Source: Proteiniphilum saccharofermentans
Lineage (GTDB): Bacteria; Bacteroidota; Bacteroidia; Bacteroidales; Dysgonomonadaceae
Direction of reading: 5' to 3'
Assembly (NCBI RefSeq): GCF_900095135.1
Contig: NZ_LT605205.1
Span: 2,108,001 to 2,172,000 of the forward strand
Length of the DNA: 64,000 bases
The notes beneath the pieces were generated by a model that saw nothing but the letters and a program-made list of their open reading frames with translations, was not told the DNA's origin and searched no databases. Shown here piece by piece: positions 18,526 to 27,693 of the stretch (position 1 is the stretch's first letter; every line of letters begins with the position of its first letter). Both the position numbers and the translations under genes were made by a program.

Positions 18526-20898
18526 ATGAATAAGTATATGGGAGTAGAAGAAGAGTTTATGGAGTTATCAGAGAAAAAGATTGATGTGACCGCCATTCTG
18601 ATGAAATATCTGTCTTATTGGAAATGGTTTGTATTTTCCATCGTCTTTTTTCTTGGTATTGCTGCAGCTTATATCTATTTTACATTGCCAAAATACCAGA
18701 TAACTACTTCCATTCTATTCAAAGACGATCAGAAGGGAGGTACTACCGAACTGAATATGGAACATAATATGGGAGTAGTCTTCAGACGGAATAATGTTGA
18801 AAATGAAATAGAGATTCTGAAGATGTCGCCGGTTGGTGAAGAGGTGGTCAGGAAAAACCATTTGTATGCCACCTATATTGAAATGAGTCCTCTGCTTGGC
18901 CTGGATAAAATTATCCCCAACTTTCCCAAACGAAAGACTGCGGTACTATATGGAAACGAGTTACCTGTTAAGGTTATGTTATCGGAAGAACAGCTAAACG
19001 CCTTGGGTAAAAATGGTATAACGTTCGATCTGATAGCCTATCCCGATGGTAATTATCTGTTTGATGGAAAATTTAACGAGCAAAAGTACCAGGTAAAAGC
19101 TTCCAGAAATGCTTCCACTATACAATTACCCTTTGGCCAACTCAAGCTGTCAAAAAGCAAGATGTTGCCGACAGAAGAAAGGTGGATCAGAGTAATTATT
19201 CAGCATCCATTAAGTGTTGCCAATGGATTAAAGGGGTCTTTGGATGTAAAACTAACCTCAAGAAACTCTACTGTGGCAAATATCACGATGACTGCCCCCA
19301 ATAGGGAATTAGGGGTGAATTTCCTCAGAGACTATATTGAAGCTTATAATCAACAGGGGATTAGTGATCAATTAGAATTGGCTGAAAAAACAGCACAGGT
19401 AATTGATAAGCATCTTGCCAATCTGAGCAATGAATTAAGTAGTGTGGAAGATCAGGCACAGCAGTTTAGGCAATCACAGGGTCTGACTGATATCTCTTCC
19501 CAGGCCAACCTCTATACTTCACAACTGGCTAGTGTTCGCCAGCGAAGAATGGATGTAGAGACACAATTGGGAATTGTCTCAAGCTTGTTAAGTTCTGTGC
19601 GGCAAATGAGCGGACACACCCAACTTATTCCGGCTAATACCGGTATTCAAAGTACCGTATTGAACTCCCAGATTACGGCCTACAATGATTTGGTATTGGA
19701 GCGAAACAGGCTGTCACGAATTGCCTCCAGTAGCAATCAATCAATGATCAATCTGAATAATCAACTGGCATCCACATTCAGTTCTGTTGTTTCCGGTTTG
19801 CAAGGAGAAAAAAATACGCTGGAGATCCAATTGAGGGATATCAATGATGAATATTCTCGTAATAATGCCATGGTCAGGGCTATTCCACGACAGGAAAGGG
19901 CATTATCCGATATTAAACGTCAGCAGAATATCAAAGAAGATTTGTTTCTCTATCTGCTTCAGAAGAAAGAAGAACGTTACATGAACATGACGGCTGTACA
20001 GCCCAATTCTAAATTGGTGGACAATATACGGGTAGCGGGTGTGGCATGGCCAAAGAAAATAATTATTCTGTTTTTCTTCTTTGTCCTTGGACTGGTATTA
20101 CCTGTAATAGGCATTTATATAAGAGATTTATTCCGTTTTCAATTGGAGAATAAAGAGGAACTGGAGAAAATATCCTCCATCCCGTTGTTGGGAGAGATAC
20201 CTAAGACCGTACAGACGGAAACAGTTATGGTGAAACAGGACAATAACGATAGCTTTAACGAAATGTTAAGACTCCTGCGGGCCAACCTTATGTTTGTAGT
20301 TGACAGTAAAGATAAAAAAGTGGTCAATATACTGTCGAGTGTTAGCGGTGAAGGTAAATCGTTTGTTTCCGTTAACTTAGGTATGAGTCTGGCACTCCTC
20401 GACAAAAAGGTATTATTAGTAGAACTAGATATCAGAAAACCGAAACTGGCCAAACAGTTGGGATTGGATAGCAAGCAGGGTATGACACTCTACCTCTCGG
20501 GCTATATGGATAAGGAGGAGCTGATAAAGCCATCGGGGATTCATCCCAACTTATCCGTTATCACTGCCGGATCTGTTCCTCCCAATCCGAATGAATTATT
20601 GGCAAAGCCGGCGCTGGATGAATTGATCAGTACTCTCAAAAGTAAATATGATTTTATCATTATTGATACAGCACCTATAGGAATGGTTTCCGACGGCTTT
20701 TTACTGAACCGAATTGCTGATGTGAATCTGTTTGTTACCCGTGCCGGTGTCACTCCGAAAAAGTTTGTGGAAGACGCTGACAGGTATTTTAATGAGAACA
20801 AACTCAAGAAGATGTATTTCATACTCAATTCTGTTAATTTAAATAAAGCGTCCTACAGGTATGGCCTTTATAAGAAATATGGGTATGGATATGCATAA
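18526..20898 (+). CDS. wzc: Wzc-type polysaccharide co-polymerase and tyrosine autokinase
   Basis: The 790-residue inner-membrane protein controls polymerisation and export of Wzx/Wzy glycans. A first membrane segment (about 37-55) precedes a Wzz domain and a long coiled-coil region (about 285-480) with a GNVR-like part, and the second membrane segment is at about 507-528. The cytoplasmic BY-kinase has Walker A SVSGEGKSFVSVNL near 605-618, the tyrosine-kinase Walker A' LLVELDIRKP near 635, and Walker B FIIIDTAPIG near 715. The tail holds six tyrosines in 15 residues (SYRYGLYKKYGYGYA), the autophosphorylation cluster. A cognate phosphatase (Wzb) is not seen in the window. Confidence 0.96.
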   Translation: MNKYMGVEEEFMELSEKKIDVTAILMKYLSYWKWFVFSIVFFLGIAAAYIYFTLPKYQITTSILFKDDQKGGTTELNMEHNMGVVFRRNNVENEIEILKMSPVGEEVVRKNHLYATYIEMSPLLGLDKIIPNFPKRKTAVLYGNELPVKVMLSEEQLNALGKNGITFDLIAYPDGNYLFDGKFNEQKYQVKASRNASTIQLPFGQLKLSKSKMLPTEERWIRVIIQHPLSVANGLKGSLDVKLTSRNSTVANITMTAPNRELGVNFLRDYIEAYNQQGISDQLELAEKTAQVIDKHLANLSNELSSVEDQAQQFRQSQGLTDISSQANLYTSQLASVRQRRMDVETQLGIVSSLLSSVRQMSGHTQLIPANTGIQSTVLNSQITAYNDLVLERNRLSRIASSSNQSMINLNNQLASTFSSVVSGLQGEKNTLEIQLRDINDEYSRNNAMVRAIPRQERALSDIKRQQNIKEDLFLYLLQKKEERYMNMTAVQPNSKLVDNIRVAGVAWPKKIIILFFFFVLGLVLPVIGIYIRDLFRFQLENKEELEKISSIPLLGEIPKTVQTETVMVKQDNNDSFNEMLRLLRANLMFVVDSKDKKVVNILSSVSGEGKSFVSVNLGMSLALLDKKVLLVELDIRKPKLAKQLGLDSKQGMTLYLSGYMDKEELIKPSGIHPNLSVITAGSVPPNPNELLAKPALDELISTLKSKYDFIIIDTAPIGMVSDGFLLNRIADVNLFVTRAGVTPKKFVEDADRYFNENKLKKMYFILNSVNLNKASYRYGLYKKYGYGYA

Positions 20899-21004
20899 AT
20901 TGGCTTACAATTGGCGGATGAAGTAATGTCTTTTTTTTAAAATATACTGTCTTTTTTTGTCCTGTAAATAGTTGATGTTTAACATGTTTTAAAGGAGTTG
21001 CAAG
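20899..21004 (+). other. Wzc-fdtA spacer with poly-T runs
   Basis: The 106-base gap has two T runs (at 20932-20939 and 20952-20958), but I found no stable stem before them. A modest pausing site or partial terminator is possible. Confidence 0.25.
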
Positions 21005-21409
21005 ATGACATTCAATGAAGCGGAAATTATTCAACTTCCCAAGAATTTTGACAGAAGAGGAAATCTCTCTGTTATTGAACAGAACAATCATATTCCATTC
21101 AAAATTGAACGTACTTATTGGATTTATGATGTTCCGGGGGGAGAGGTGAGAGGTGGTCATGCCTACAGAAACAACCAGGAGTTTATTGTGGCATTATCCG
21201 GAAGTTTCGAAGTATTGATGGATGACGGTAAATCGAAAAAACTATTCTCCCTGAATCGCTCCTATTATGGATTGTATGTTCCTAAAGGAGTATGGAGACA
21301 GATGCAGAATTTTTCCACCAATTCGGTAGCATTGGTTCTGGCATCTACAAAATTCGACTTGTCGGATTATATTTATGATTACAAATCATTTAAAGAAAAT
21401 CCGCAATGA
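21005..21409 (+). CDS. FdtA/QdtA-like sugar nucleotide 3,4-ketoisomerase (WxcM family), paralog 1
   Basis: These cupin-fold enzymes convert dTDP-4-keto-6-deoxyglucose to the 3-keto isomer before amination. The protein is 134 residues, the usual length. The family block runs from IYDVPGGEVRGGHAYRNNQ. His-52 is present, but the second histidine of the usual HAH motif is Tyr-54, unlike paralog 2, so activity or stereochemistry may differ. It overlaps the next gene by four bases (ATGA), implying translational coupling. A GGAG-containing sequence (AAAGGAGTTGCAAG) just before the ATG is a rare good ribosome binding site here. dTDP-sugar precursor genes (rmlA, rmlB) are not in the window. Confidence 0.88.
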   Translation: MTFNEAEIIQLPKNFDRRGNLSVIEQNNHIPFKIERTYWIYDVPGGEVRGGHAYRNNQEFIVALSGSFEVLMDDGKSKKLFSLNRSYYGLYVPKGVWRQMQNFSTNSVALVLASTKFDLSDYIYDYKSFKENPQ

Positions 21410-21837
21410 ATAAACCTACTATTTATGATTGCTCTATCATTGAAATAGGTAAGCATCAACACGAAAAAGGTAATATCAGTGTGATTGAAAATGGAAGATC
21501 AATCCCGTTCGAGGTCAATCGTGTTTTTTATCTTTACGATATACCCGGAGGTGAGGATCGGGGAGCGCATGCACACAAAGAGTGCCATCAGTTCCTGGTT
21601 GCAGTGAGTGGTGCATTCGATATCATCCTCGATGACGGAAAGACAAAACGAACTGTGACACTGAATCGGCCCTATCTTGGGCTACATATCCCGCCCGGTA
21701 TATGGGCCGGGGAGATCGGATTTTCATCGGGATCGGTATGTCTGGTACTGGCATCGCACTTATATGATGCCGGTGATTATATCAGGGACTATAATCAATT
21801 TTTAGCTTACAAGAATGGAGATGATAAAATTTCTTGA
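21406..21837 (+). CDS. fdtA: FdtA/QdtA-like sugar nucleotide 3,4-ketoisomerase, paralog 2
   Basis: This is a second WxcM-family cupin, 143 residues, about half identical to paralog 1. It keeps the complete RGAHAHKECHQ motif with His-55 and His-57, the residues expected at the active site of FdtA-type isomerases. It therefore looks like the competent isomerase of the pair. The start overlaps the preceding gene by four bases, and its end overlaps the aminotransferase start by 23 bases, so the three genes form one tightly coupled unit for a 3-amino-3,6-dideoxyhexose. Whether the product is the galacto (Fuc3N) or gluco (Qui3N) isomer cannot be read from sequence alone. Confidence 0.9.
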   Translation: MNKPTIYDCSIIEIGKHQHEKGNISVIENGRSIPFEVNRVFYLYDIPGGEDRGAHAHKECHQFLVAVSGAFDIILDDGKTKRTVTLNRPYLGLHIPPGIWAGEIGFSSGSVCLVLASHLYDAGDYIRDYNQFLAYKNGDDKIS

Positions 21838-22921
21838 TATACAAAAAATAACGCAACAATACGCTCCGGAAATCCATGATGCCGTGTCACGTGTGATTGA
21901 TGCCGGCTGGTATTTGTTAGGAGAAGAGGTGAAGCAGTTCGAGAAAAGCTACGCCGCATATACCGGAACCGATTACTGCGTGGGTGTAGCCAATGGGCTG
22001 GATGCCTTGCGGATCATTTTGCGGGCTTACATGGAAATAGGGGTAATGCAACCGGGTGATGAGATCATTGTTCCTGCCAATACCTATATCGCTTCTATTC
22101 TTGCTGTTTCTGATAGTGGGTTGGTGCCTGTCCTGGTGGAACCGGATATAACTACCTACCAGATCGACGACCAAAAAATCGAGGCGGCAATTACTTCGAA
22201 GACAAAAGGAGTCATGATCGTCCATCTCTACGGACAATGTGCTTATACTGACAAGATCGGTAACCTTTGCAAACAATATGGTTTAAAACTGATTGAAGAC
22301 AATGCTCAGGCACATGGTTGTAAATTTAACGGGAAGAAAACCGGTGCATTGGGCGATGCTGCAGGACACAGTTTTTATCCCGGTAAAAACCTGGGTGCCC
22401 TGGGTGATGCCGGAGCCGTTACCACCAATGATAAAGGACTTGGTGAAGTAGTAAGAACCCTTGCCAACTATGGCTCATCAGTGAAATACCGATTCGATTA
22501 TCAAGGATATAACAGTCGCCTGGATGAATTGCAAGCTGCCGTGCTGGATGTGAAATTGGCACATCTCGATAGTGAAACAACCCGTAGGAGAGAGGTGGCA
22601 GGCTATTATCTGAAGCATATCATCCATCCCGATATTACATTACCGGTAGTCAATGATTGGAATGCACATGTGTTTCATCTGTTTATCATTCGCTCAGCAA
22701 AACGAGACGAATTGCAGCACTACCTCCGGGAAAAGGGAATACAGACACTGATCCATTATCCGATCCCACCTCATAAACAAAAAGCATACAGTGCCTGGAA
22801 TGATTTTTCATTCCCGATTACAGAGAAGATACATGCAGAGGTATTGAGTTTGCCAATTAGTGCGGTGATCACCGATGAAGAAGTAAAAACAATTGTAGAT
22901 GCTGTTAACGCTTTTTGTTGA
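21815..22921 (+). CDS. fdtB: DegT/DnrJ/EryC1-family sugar aminotransferase (FdtB/QdtB-like)
   Basis: This PLP enzyme aminates the 3-keto sugar made by the FdtA-like isomerase. It has 368 residues, with the family features GVANGLDALRIILRAYM, EDNAQAHGC near residue 167, and the Schiff-base lysine in HSFYPGKNLGALGDAGA near 190. YNSRLDELQAAVLDVKL near 230 and a C-terminal HYPIPPHKQ block follow. These resemble FdtB/QdtB. The start is ATG at 21815 with a second ATG two codons later. It lies directly after the two isomerases, which fixes the pathway context. An N-acetyl- or acyltransferase to finish the sugar is not adjacent, though the GNAT at 35635 is a possible candidate. Confidence 0.92.
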   Translation: MEMIKFLDIQKITQQYAPEIHDAVSRVIDAGWYLLGEEVKQFEKSYAAYTGTDYCVGVANGLDALRIILRAYMEIGVMQPGDEIIVPANTYIASILAVSDSGLVPVLVEPDITTYQIDDQKIEAAITSKTKGVMIVHLYGQCAYTDKIGNLCKQYGLKLIEDNAQAHGCKFNGKKTGALGDAAGHSFYPGKNLGALGDAGAVTTNDKGLGEVVRTLANYGSSVKYRFDYQGYNSRLDELQAAVLDVKLAHLDSETTRRREVAGYYLKHIIHPDITLPVVNDWNAHVFHLFIIRSAKRDELQHYLREKGIQTLIHYPIPPHKQKAYSAWNDFSFPITEKIHAEVLSLPISAVITDEEVKTIVDAVNAFC

Positions 22922-22940
22922 CGCATTAGTGTAAAAAAAA

Positions 22941-24431
22941 ATGACAGAAAAGAAAGATTCATACCGGCAGATCATGAAGGCTACTTCAGTTTTTGGTGGA
23001 GTACAGGTCTTCCAGATATTGATTTCGATAATACGTTCCAAGTTTGTGGCGGTATTATTGGGGCCGACCGGTATGGGGGTTGTGGGACTGCTTACCACTA
23101 CAACCGGTTTGGTGAATGGACTGACCAATTTTGGACTTGGCACGATCGCCGTCAAAAGTATTTCTGAAGCGACTAACACCGGTGATGAGAAACGCATTTC
23201 TACGGTTGTTACTGTTTTACGGCGTATGGTATGGATATCCGGACTGCTCGGTGCGTTGGTTACGTTGGTCTTTTCACCCTGGTTGAGCGAGTTCACCTTC
23301 GGAAATAGGGAATACACGCTGCCTTTTATCTGGATCTCCGTTACATTGCTCCTGAATCAATTGACTACGGGGGAATTGGTAACGCTACAGGCATTACGTC
23401 GGATACAGCATCTGGCAAAGGCCAATCTGTACGGAAGCCTGGTGGGGTTGTTTGTTACTGTTCCATTGTACTATCTGTTTGGAATGGACGGGATTGTGCC
23501 GGTAATTATTATCACGGCATTTGTTACATTCTTTTTCGCATGGTATTTCGCCCGGAAGATCAAGCTGGAGAAAGTAACAGTCTCGGGGGAGAAAACCATT
23601 GCTGAGGGGAAAAGTATGATGGGAACCGGTTTTATAATCAGCCTGAGCGGATTGGTTGCCTTGATTACGGGCTATTTGGTCAGGATCTATATCAATCATA
23701 CCGGTAGTGTGGATGATGTGGGTTTTTATACTGCCGGTTTTACCTTGATCAACACTTATGTGGGAATGATTTTCACGGCGATGGGAACCGATTACTTTCC
23801 CGGCTTATCACGAGTAGCTTCGGATAACGGTTTATGCAGGGAGAGTATCAACCAGCAATCCGAAATAGCACTACTCCTTTTGGCTCCTATTCTCATTGTT
23901 TTTCTGGTATTTGTGAACTTAGCAGTTTTGATCTTATATTCTTCGGAGTTTTTGGTCATCTCCGGTATGATTTACTGGGCGGCACTGGGGATTTTTTTCA
24001 AAGCTGTTAGCTGGGCTATCGCCTTTGTGTTTCTGGCGAAAGGTGAGGGAAAACTGTACTTCTGGAATGAATTGGGAGGAAGTTTGTATATGCTGGTTTT
24101 TGGTATTCTTGGTTTTCGCTGGGGAGGATTAGATGGGTTAGGATTTGCATTTATGGTTTCCTATATTGTTTATCTTATACAGGTATTCATCATTGCAAAA
24201 GTGAAATATAATTTCTCATTTCATTCTGTTTTTAAAAAGATTTTTACAATACAATTCCTTTTGGCTTTACTCACGTTTGGAGTGGTACACTTTATCGAAC
24301 GCCCTTATAGTTATTTAATTGGTATATTGCTAATTGCCGTTTCATCGTGGTACTCATTCAGGGAACTGGAAAAAAGGATAGGGATAAAAGAACTCACTCA
24401 AAATTTTATACGAAAAATTAAAAGAAAATAA
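22941..24431 (+). CDS. wzx: Wzx-type polysaccharide repeat-unit flippase
   Basis: The 496-residue protein has 12-14 hydrophobic segments of the MATE/MVF/polysaccharide transporter fold. The N-terminal block (SVFGGVQVFQILISIIRSKFVAVLLGPTGMGVVGLL) is typical of Wzx of the O-antigen translocase subgroup. It would flip the undecaprenyl-linked repeat unit to the periplasm. The C-terminal tail is short and basic. The next gene begins right at its stop codon, so the two are co-translated. Confidence 0.92.
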   Translation: MTEKKDSYRQIMKATSVFGGVQVFQILISIIRSKFVAVLLGPTGMGVVGLLTTTTGLVNGLTNFGLGTIAVKSISEATNTGDEKRISTVVTVLRRMVWISGLLGALVTLVFSPWLSEFTFGNREYTLPFIWISVTLLLNQLTTGELVTLQALRRIQHLAKANLYGSLVGLFVTVPLYYLFGMDGIVPVIIITAFVTFFFAWYFARKIKLEKVTVSGEKTIAEGKSMMGTGFIISLSGLVALITGYLVRIYINHTGSVDDVGFYTAGFTLINTYVGMIFTAMGTDYFPGLSRVASDNGLCRESINQQSEIALLLLAPILIVFLVFVNLAVLILYSSEFLVISGMIYWAALGIFFKAVSWAIAFVFLAKGEGKLYFWNELGGSLYMLVFGILGFRWGGLDGLGFAFMVSYIVYLIQVFIIAKVKYNFSFHSVFKKIFTIQFLLALLTFGVVHFIERPYSYLIGILLIAVSSWYSFRELEKRIGIKELTQNFIRKIKRK

Positions 24432-25355
24432 ATGCTTATGAAAGTAACGGACAATCCATTGGTATCGGTGATCATTATCACATACAACAGCTCAAGGTAT
24501 GTAATTGAGGCTCTCGAAAGCGTAAAAGCACAAACCTGGGGAAATCTTGAGTTGATAGTGAGTGATGACGGATCCCGTGATCAAACTGTTCAGCTTTGCG
24601 CGGATTGGATAGTGGAAAATAAGGATCGTTTTTCGACGACAAAATTAATTACCGTACCACGTAATACCGGTATTTCGGCTAACTGTAACAGAGGAGTACG
24701 TGCATCGGTGGGTGACTGGATCAAAGTAATCTCCGGAGATGATATCCTTATTGATAGTGCAATTGACGATAATCTAACCTATACAAGGCAATTTCCCGAA
24801 GCTTCCTTTATAGCCTCGGATGTCAGAGAAATTGATGAAAACGGTGTATTGATCAGGGATAAGGTACTTAACGAAGGGCTGATCCACTTTTCAAGTTTGC
24901 CCACGGCCGAAAAACAGATGAAAACCTACTCCCGATGGCCGGTCTTTTTGAATACTCCCACTTTCTTTTGTAAGAGAGAAATGATTGGGAAAGGGATGTT
25001 CTTAGATGAGGAATTCAAGATATACGAGGATATGGTCATGGTGATAAGAGCATTGGAAGAGGGGTACAGGTTGCATTATATGGAGAAACCTACAGTAGCC
25101 TACAGGGTACATAGCAATGCAACTTCCAGAAGTCCGAAGTTGGATGAGATCAGAAAAAAGGAAGGTTTTAAGGTTTTTAAAAAATATCTGACCCGCCACT
25201 TAAGTGTTTTCAATCCATTAGACTTGTCGGGCTATTATGAGAATTGGTTAAGATTCCGATATAAGGGGATAAATGGCTATAACGGTAGACGATTTTTGCG
25301 AAAGTTGAGCCTCAATTACTGGTATATGAAAGCCAACGGTGTAAAGCACTATTAA
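24432..25355 (+). CDS. Family 2 glycosyltransferase
   Basis: The protein has 307 residues and a GT-A fold. It shows PLVSVIIITYNSSRYVIEALESV at the start, SDDGSRDQT near residues 43-51, a metal-binding GDDI near 96-99 in place of DxD, and an EDMVMVIRALEEG block near 200. The C-terminal 70 residues are basic and amphipathic, likely for membrane association. It starts at the base after the Wzx stop, with ATG-CTT-ATG offering two starts. The acceptor and sugar are unknown. Confidence 0.9.
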   Translation: MLMKVTDNPLVSVIIITYNSSRYVIEALESVKAQTWGNLELIVSDDGSRDQTVQLCADWIVENKDRFSTTKLITVPRNTGISANCNRGVRASVGDWIKVISGDDILIDSAIDDNLTYTRQFPEASFIASDVREIDENGVLIRDKVLNEGLIHFSSLPTAEKQMKTYSRWPVFLNTPTFFCKREMIGKGMFLDEEFKIYEDMVMVIRALEEGYRLHYMEKPTVAYRVHSNATSRSPKLDEIRKKEGFKVFKKYLTRHLSVFNPLDLSGYYENWLRFRYKGINGYNGRRFLRKLSLNYWYMKANGVKHY

Positions 25356-25451
25356 CACTGTAAAATGGCTAATATAATTATAGAGGTGGATGTAGTAACA
25401 TCGAATAATCGGTATAATGTTTAAAGCAATTTTTTTTAAAAAATAAGACCA

Positions 25452-26810
25452 ATGAATAGAGTAAATAAACAGATTATCAGCCATTTTCTCCCGGTTACAA
25501 TTTTATTGTTAGCGGTCTATTCAGTAGTTCCTTTTCTTAAACAGGGAGTACCAATGGCAGGAGTTTTAGATAATACAACGATTTGGTGGGCTATTTCCTT
25601 CCTGATCCTGTTAGCTTTTTTTCTTTCCCGTCGTTATTTCTTCGATAAAAGAAACCAGGACAATATGCTTATTGTATGGATCTATTTGATATGGAATCTC
25701 GTTTGCATCATAAGAGGAATGTTTGCTGCTGAAATTTATTGGGACTGGAAAGGTTTAATTGGAAATGCTATGGCGTTAATGTTACCGGTTGTGATATTTG
25801 CATCAACCAATAAAATGGTCGTGCAGTCGTTACTTTCATTTTTCATGAAATATGTCTTGCCATTATTTGTGGTGTTCGCAGTGATCGTCAGGACAGATGC
25901 TTATGGATTTTACCTGATCCCGGTCAGTTTCCTGATCCTGTTTTTACCGATACTTACCAAGCGACAGAAAATGATTTTGTTGGTTATTACAGTATTTACT
26001 ATCCTGGTTGATTTGGGAGCCCGGAGTAATGTGATAAAATTCGGTATTCCATTCTTTGTCCTGTTACTTTATTATTTCAGAAAAAGTATTTCTGTGAAGA
26101 TGATGGAATGGATACGTATTGCATTATTTGTGATTCCTCTCACACTTTTTGGCTTGGGTGTTTCCGGTATATTCAATGTCTTTAATACGGAAGATTATAT
26201 CAAAGGTGAGTATACAGGTAAAGGTGTTGATGCACAAGGAAACCGTGTTGATGAAGATTTGATGGCAGATACCAGAACCTTTCTCTATGAGGAGGTACTG
26301 GAATCTGCGATCCTTAATAACTACTGGCTGTTGGGACGTACTCCTGCACGGGGAAATGACTCTTACACGTTTGGAATACGTGAAGCGGAATTGACCGGGA
26401 GATACGAACGGCTTACCAACGAAATCGGACTCGCCAATGTGTTTACCTGGACAGGTATCGTAGGGGTAATTCTTTACTCATTTATCTTTTTCAGGGCGTC
26501 GTATCTGGCTGTCAACCGATCCCGGAATATTTATGCAAAGATGCTGGGAATCTATGTAGCATTCCGCTGGCTCTATTCGTGGATAGAAGATGTGAATAGC
26601 TTTACGCTTAACTATTTTATGCTGATGGTGATGATAGGACTTTGTTTTTCAGAATCATTCAGGAGTATGTCTGTGAGAGATGTGACGATTTGGGCGCGTG
26701 GCATCTTTGATGTCCGGTATGTACGCCTTCAACAATATCTATTTAAAAAGAACAAATATGCAGAAACAGAATATAGCAGTCTTGCTAACGTGCCACAACC
26801 GGAAAACTAA
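25452..26810 (+). CDS. wzy: Wzy-like polysaccharide polymerase
   Basis: This 452-residue protein has about ten to twelve membrane segments and a larger periplasmic loop (about residues 245-330, DTRTFLYEEVLESAILNNYWLLGRTPARGN). This matches Wzy/WaaL O-antigen polymerase or ligase proteins. Such proteins have little sequence conservation, so the call rests on topology and on its position in a Wzx/Wzy locus. Its last 53 bases overlap the next glycosyltransferase gene in another frame. Confidence 0.75.
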   Translation: MNRVNKQIISHFLPVTILLLAVYSVVPFLKQGVPMAGVLDNTTIWWAISFLILLAFFLSRRYFFDKRNQDNMLIVWIYLIWNLVCIIRGMFAAEIYWDWKGLIGNAMALMLPVVIFASTNKMVVQSLLSFFMKYVLPLFVVFAVIVRTDAYGFYLIPVSFLILFLPILTKRQKMILLVITVFTILVDLGARSNVIKFGIPFFVLLLYYFRKSISVKMMEWIRIALFVIPLTLFGLGVSGIFNVFNTEDYIKGEYTGKGVDAQGNRVDEDLMADTRTFLYEEVLESAILNNYWLLGRTPARGNDSYTFGIREAELTGRYERLTNEIGLANVFTWTGIVGVILYSFIFFRASYLAVNRSRNIYAKMLGIYVAFRWLYSWIEDVNSFTLNYFMLMVMIGLCFSESFRSMSVRDVTIWARGIFDVRYVRLQQYLFKKNKYAETEYSSLANVPQPEN

Positions 26811-27621
26811 GACGATCGACTGTCTTTCCTCCTTCTTTAAGGCAACAATCCCGACGGAATATGAACTCCACATGTTTCTGACGGATGATGGTTCTTCCGA
26901 TGGAACCGGAGAGGCTGTAAAAGGGCTCTTCCCTCAGGTGAAGGTGCTGAAAGGTGATGGGAACCTTTTCTGGGCAGGAGGAATGCGCCTGGCATGGAAA
27001 ACTGCTATGGGCGAAAAGTCGTATGATGCTTATTTACTCATCAATGACGATGTGGTATTATATCCTGATTTTTTTGTCCACCTGTTGGAAACCGAGGCCT
27101 ATTCGCTTGCACAGACAGGAAAGAAGGGAATCTATTCCGGTGCTACAATGGATGATAGCGGTATGGTAAGTTACGGAGCGTCGGTTATTAAAAAAAACCA
27201 TTTTATAATGACTGCACAGAAACTAGAGCCGGCAAGTCAACCCCAAAGGTGTGAATTCACCAATGCGAATGTGTTATGGATCAGTGGAGATGTGGTGGAT
27301 AAAATCGGTATATTCTCAGAAAAGTATACCCATGGGATTGCTGACTATGACTATTCCCTGCAAGCGGTTAAAAAGCAAATACCGGTATGGCTGGCTCCCA
27401 ATGTTTGTGGTGTATGTAATTATGATCACGGAAAAAAATGGAAAGACGGTACTGTCCCATTGAAACAGCGGATTGCCTGGATGAAAAGCCCCAAAGGACT
27501 TGCTTATAATGAGTATATGTATTATATCAGGAAGCATTTTCCACTGTATCTGCCTTACTCATTCTTCTTGATGTGGATGAAGGTGTTTTTTCCTTTTATT
27601 TGGGATCATTTCAAAAAATAA
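26758..27621 (+). CDS. Family 2 glycosyltransferase (rhamnosyl/galactofuranosyl-like)
   Basis: Starting at the ATG at 26758, this is a 287-residue GT2 enzyme. It has IAVLLTCHNRKTKTIDCL, TDDGSSDGTGEAV near residues 43-55, the DGNLFWAGGMRLAW region near 72-85 and a NDDVVLYPDF DxD-like motif near 100. The GNLFWAGG block resembles rhamnosyltransferase-like GT2s, but donor specificity is only suggestive. I prefer this ATG because upstream in-frame Met codons would extend the protein back through the Wzy tail with no homology. The 53-base overlap with wzy implies coupled translation. Confidence 0.87.
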   Translation: MQKQNIAVLLTCHNRKTKTIDCLSSFFKATIPTEYELHMFLTDDGSSDGTGEAVKGLFPQVKVLKGDGNLFWAGGMRLAWKTAMGEKSYDAYLLINDDVVLYPDFFVHLLETEAYSLAQTGKKGIYSGATMDDSGMVSYGASVIKKNHFIMTAQKLEPASQPQRCEFTNANVLWISGDVVDKIGIFSEKYTHGIADYDYSLQAVKKQIPVWLAPNVCGVCNYDHGKKWKDGTVPLKQRIAWMKSPKGLAYNEYMYYIRKHFPLYLPYSFFLMWMKVFFPFIWDHFKK

Positions 27622-27693
27622 TATCCAAGAGTGCTTGTGAATGATATATATCAAAATGATTGAATTTTATTTTCGGCTATATAAAGAAATATT

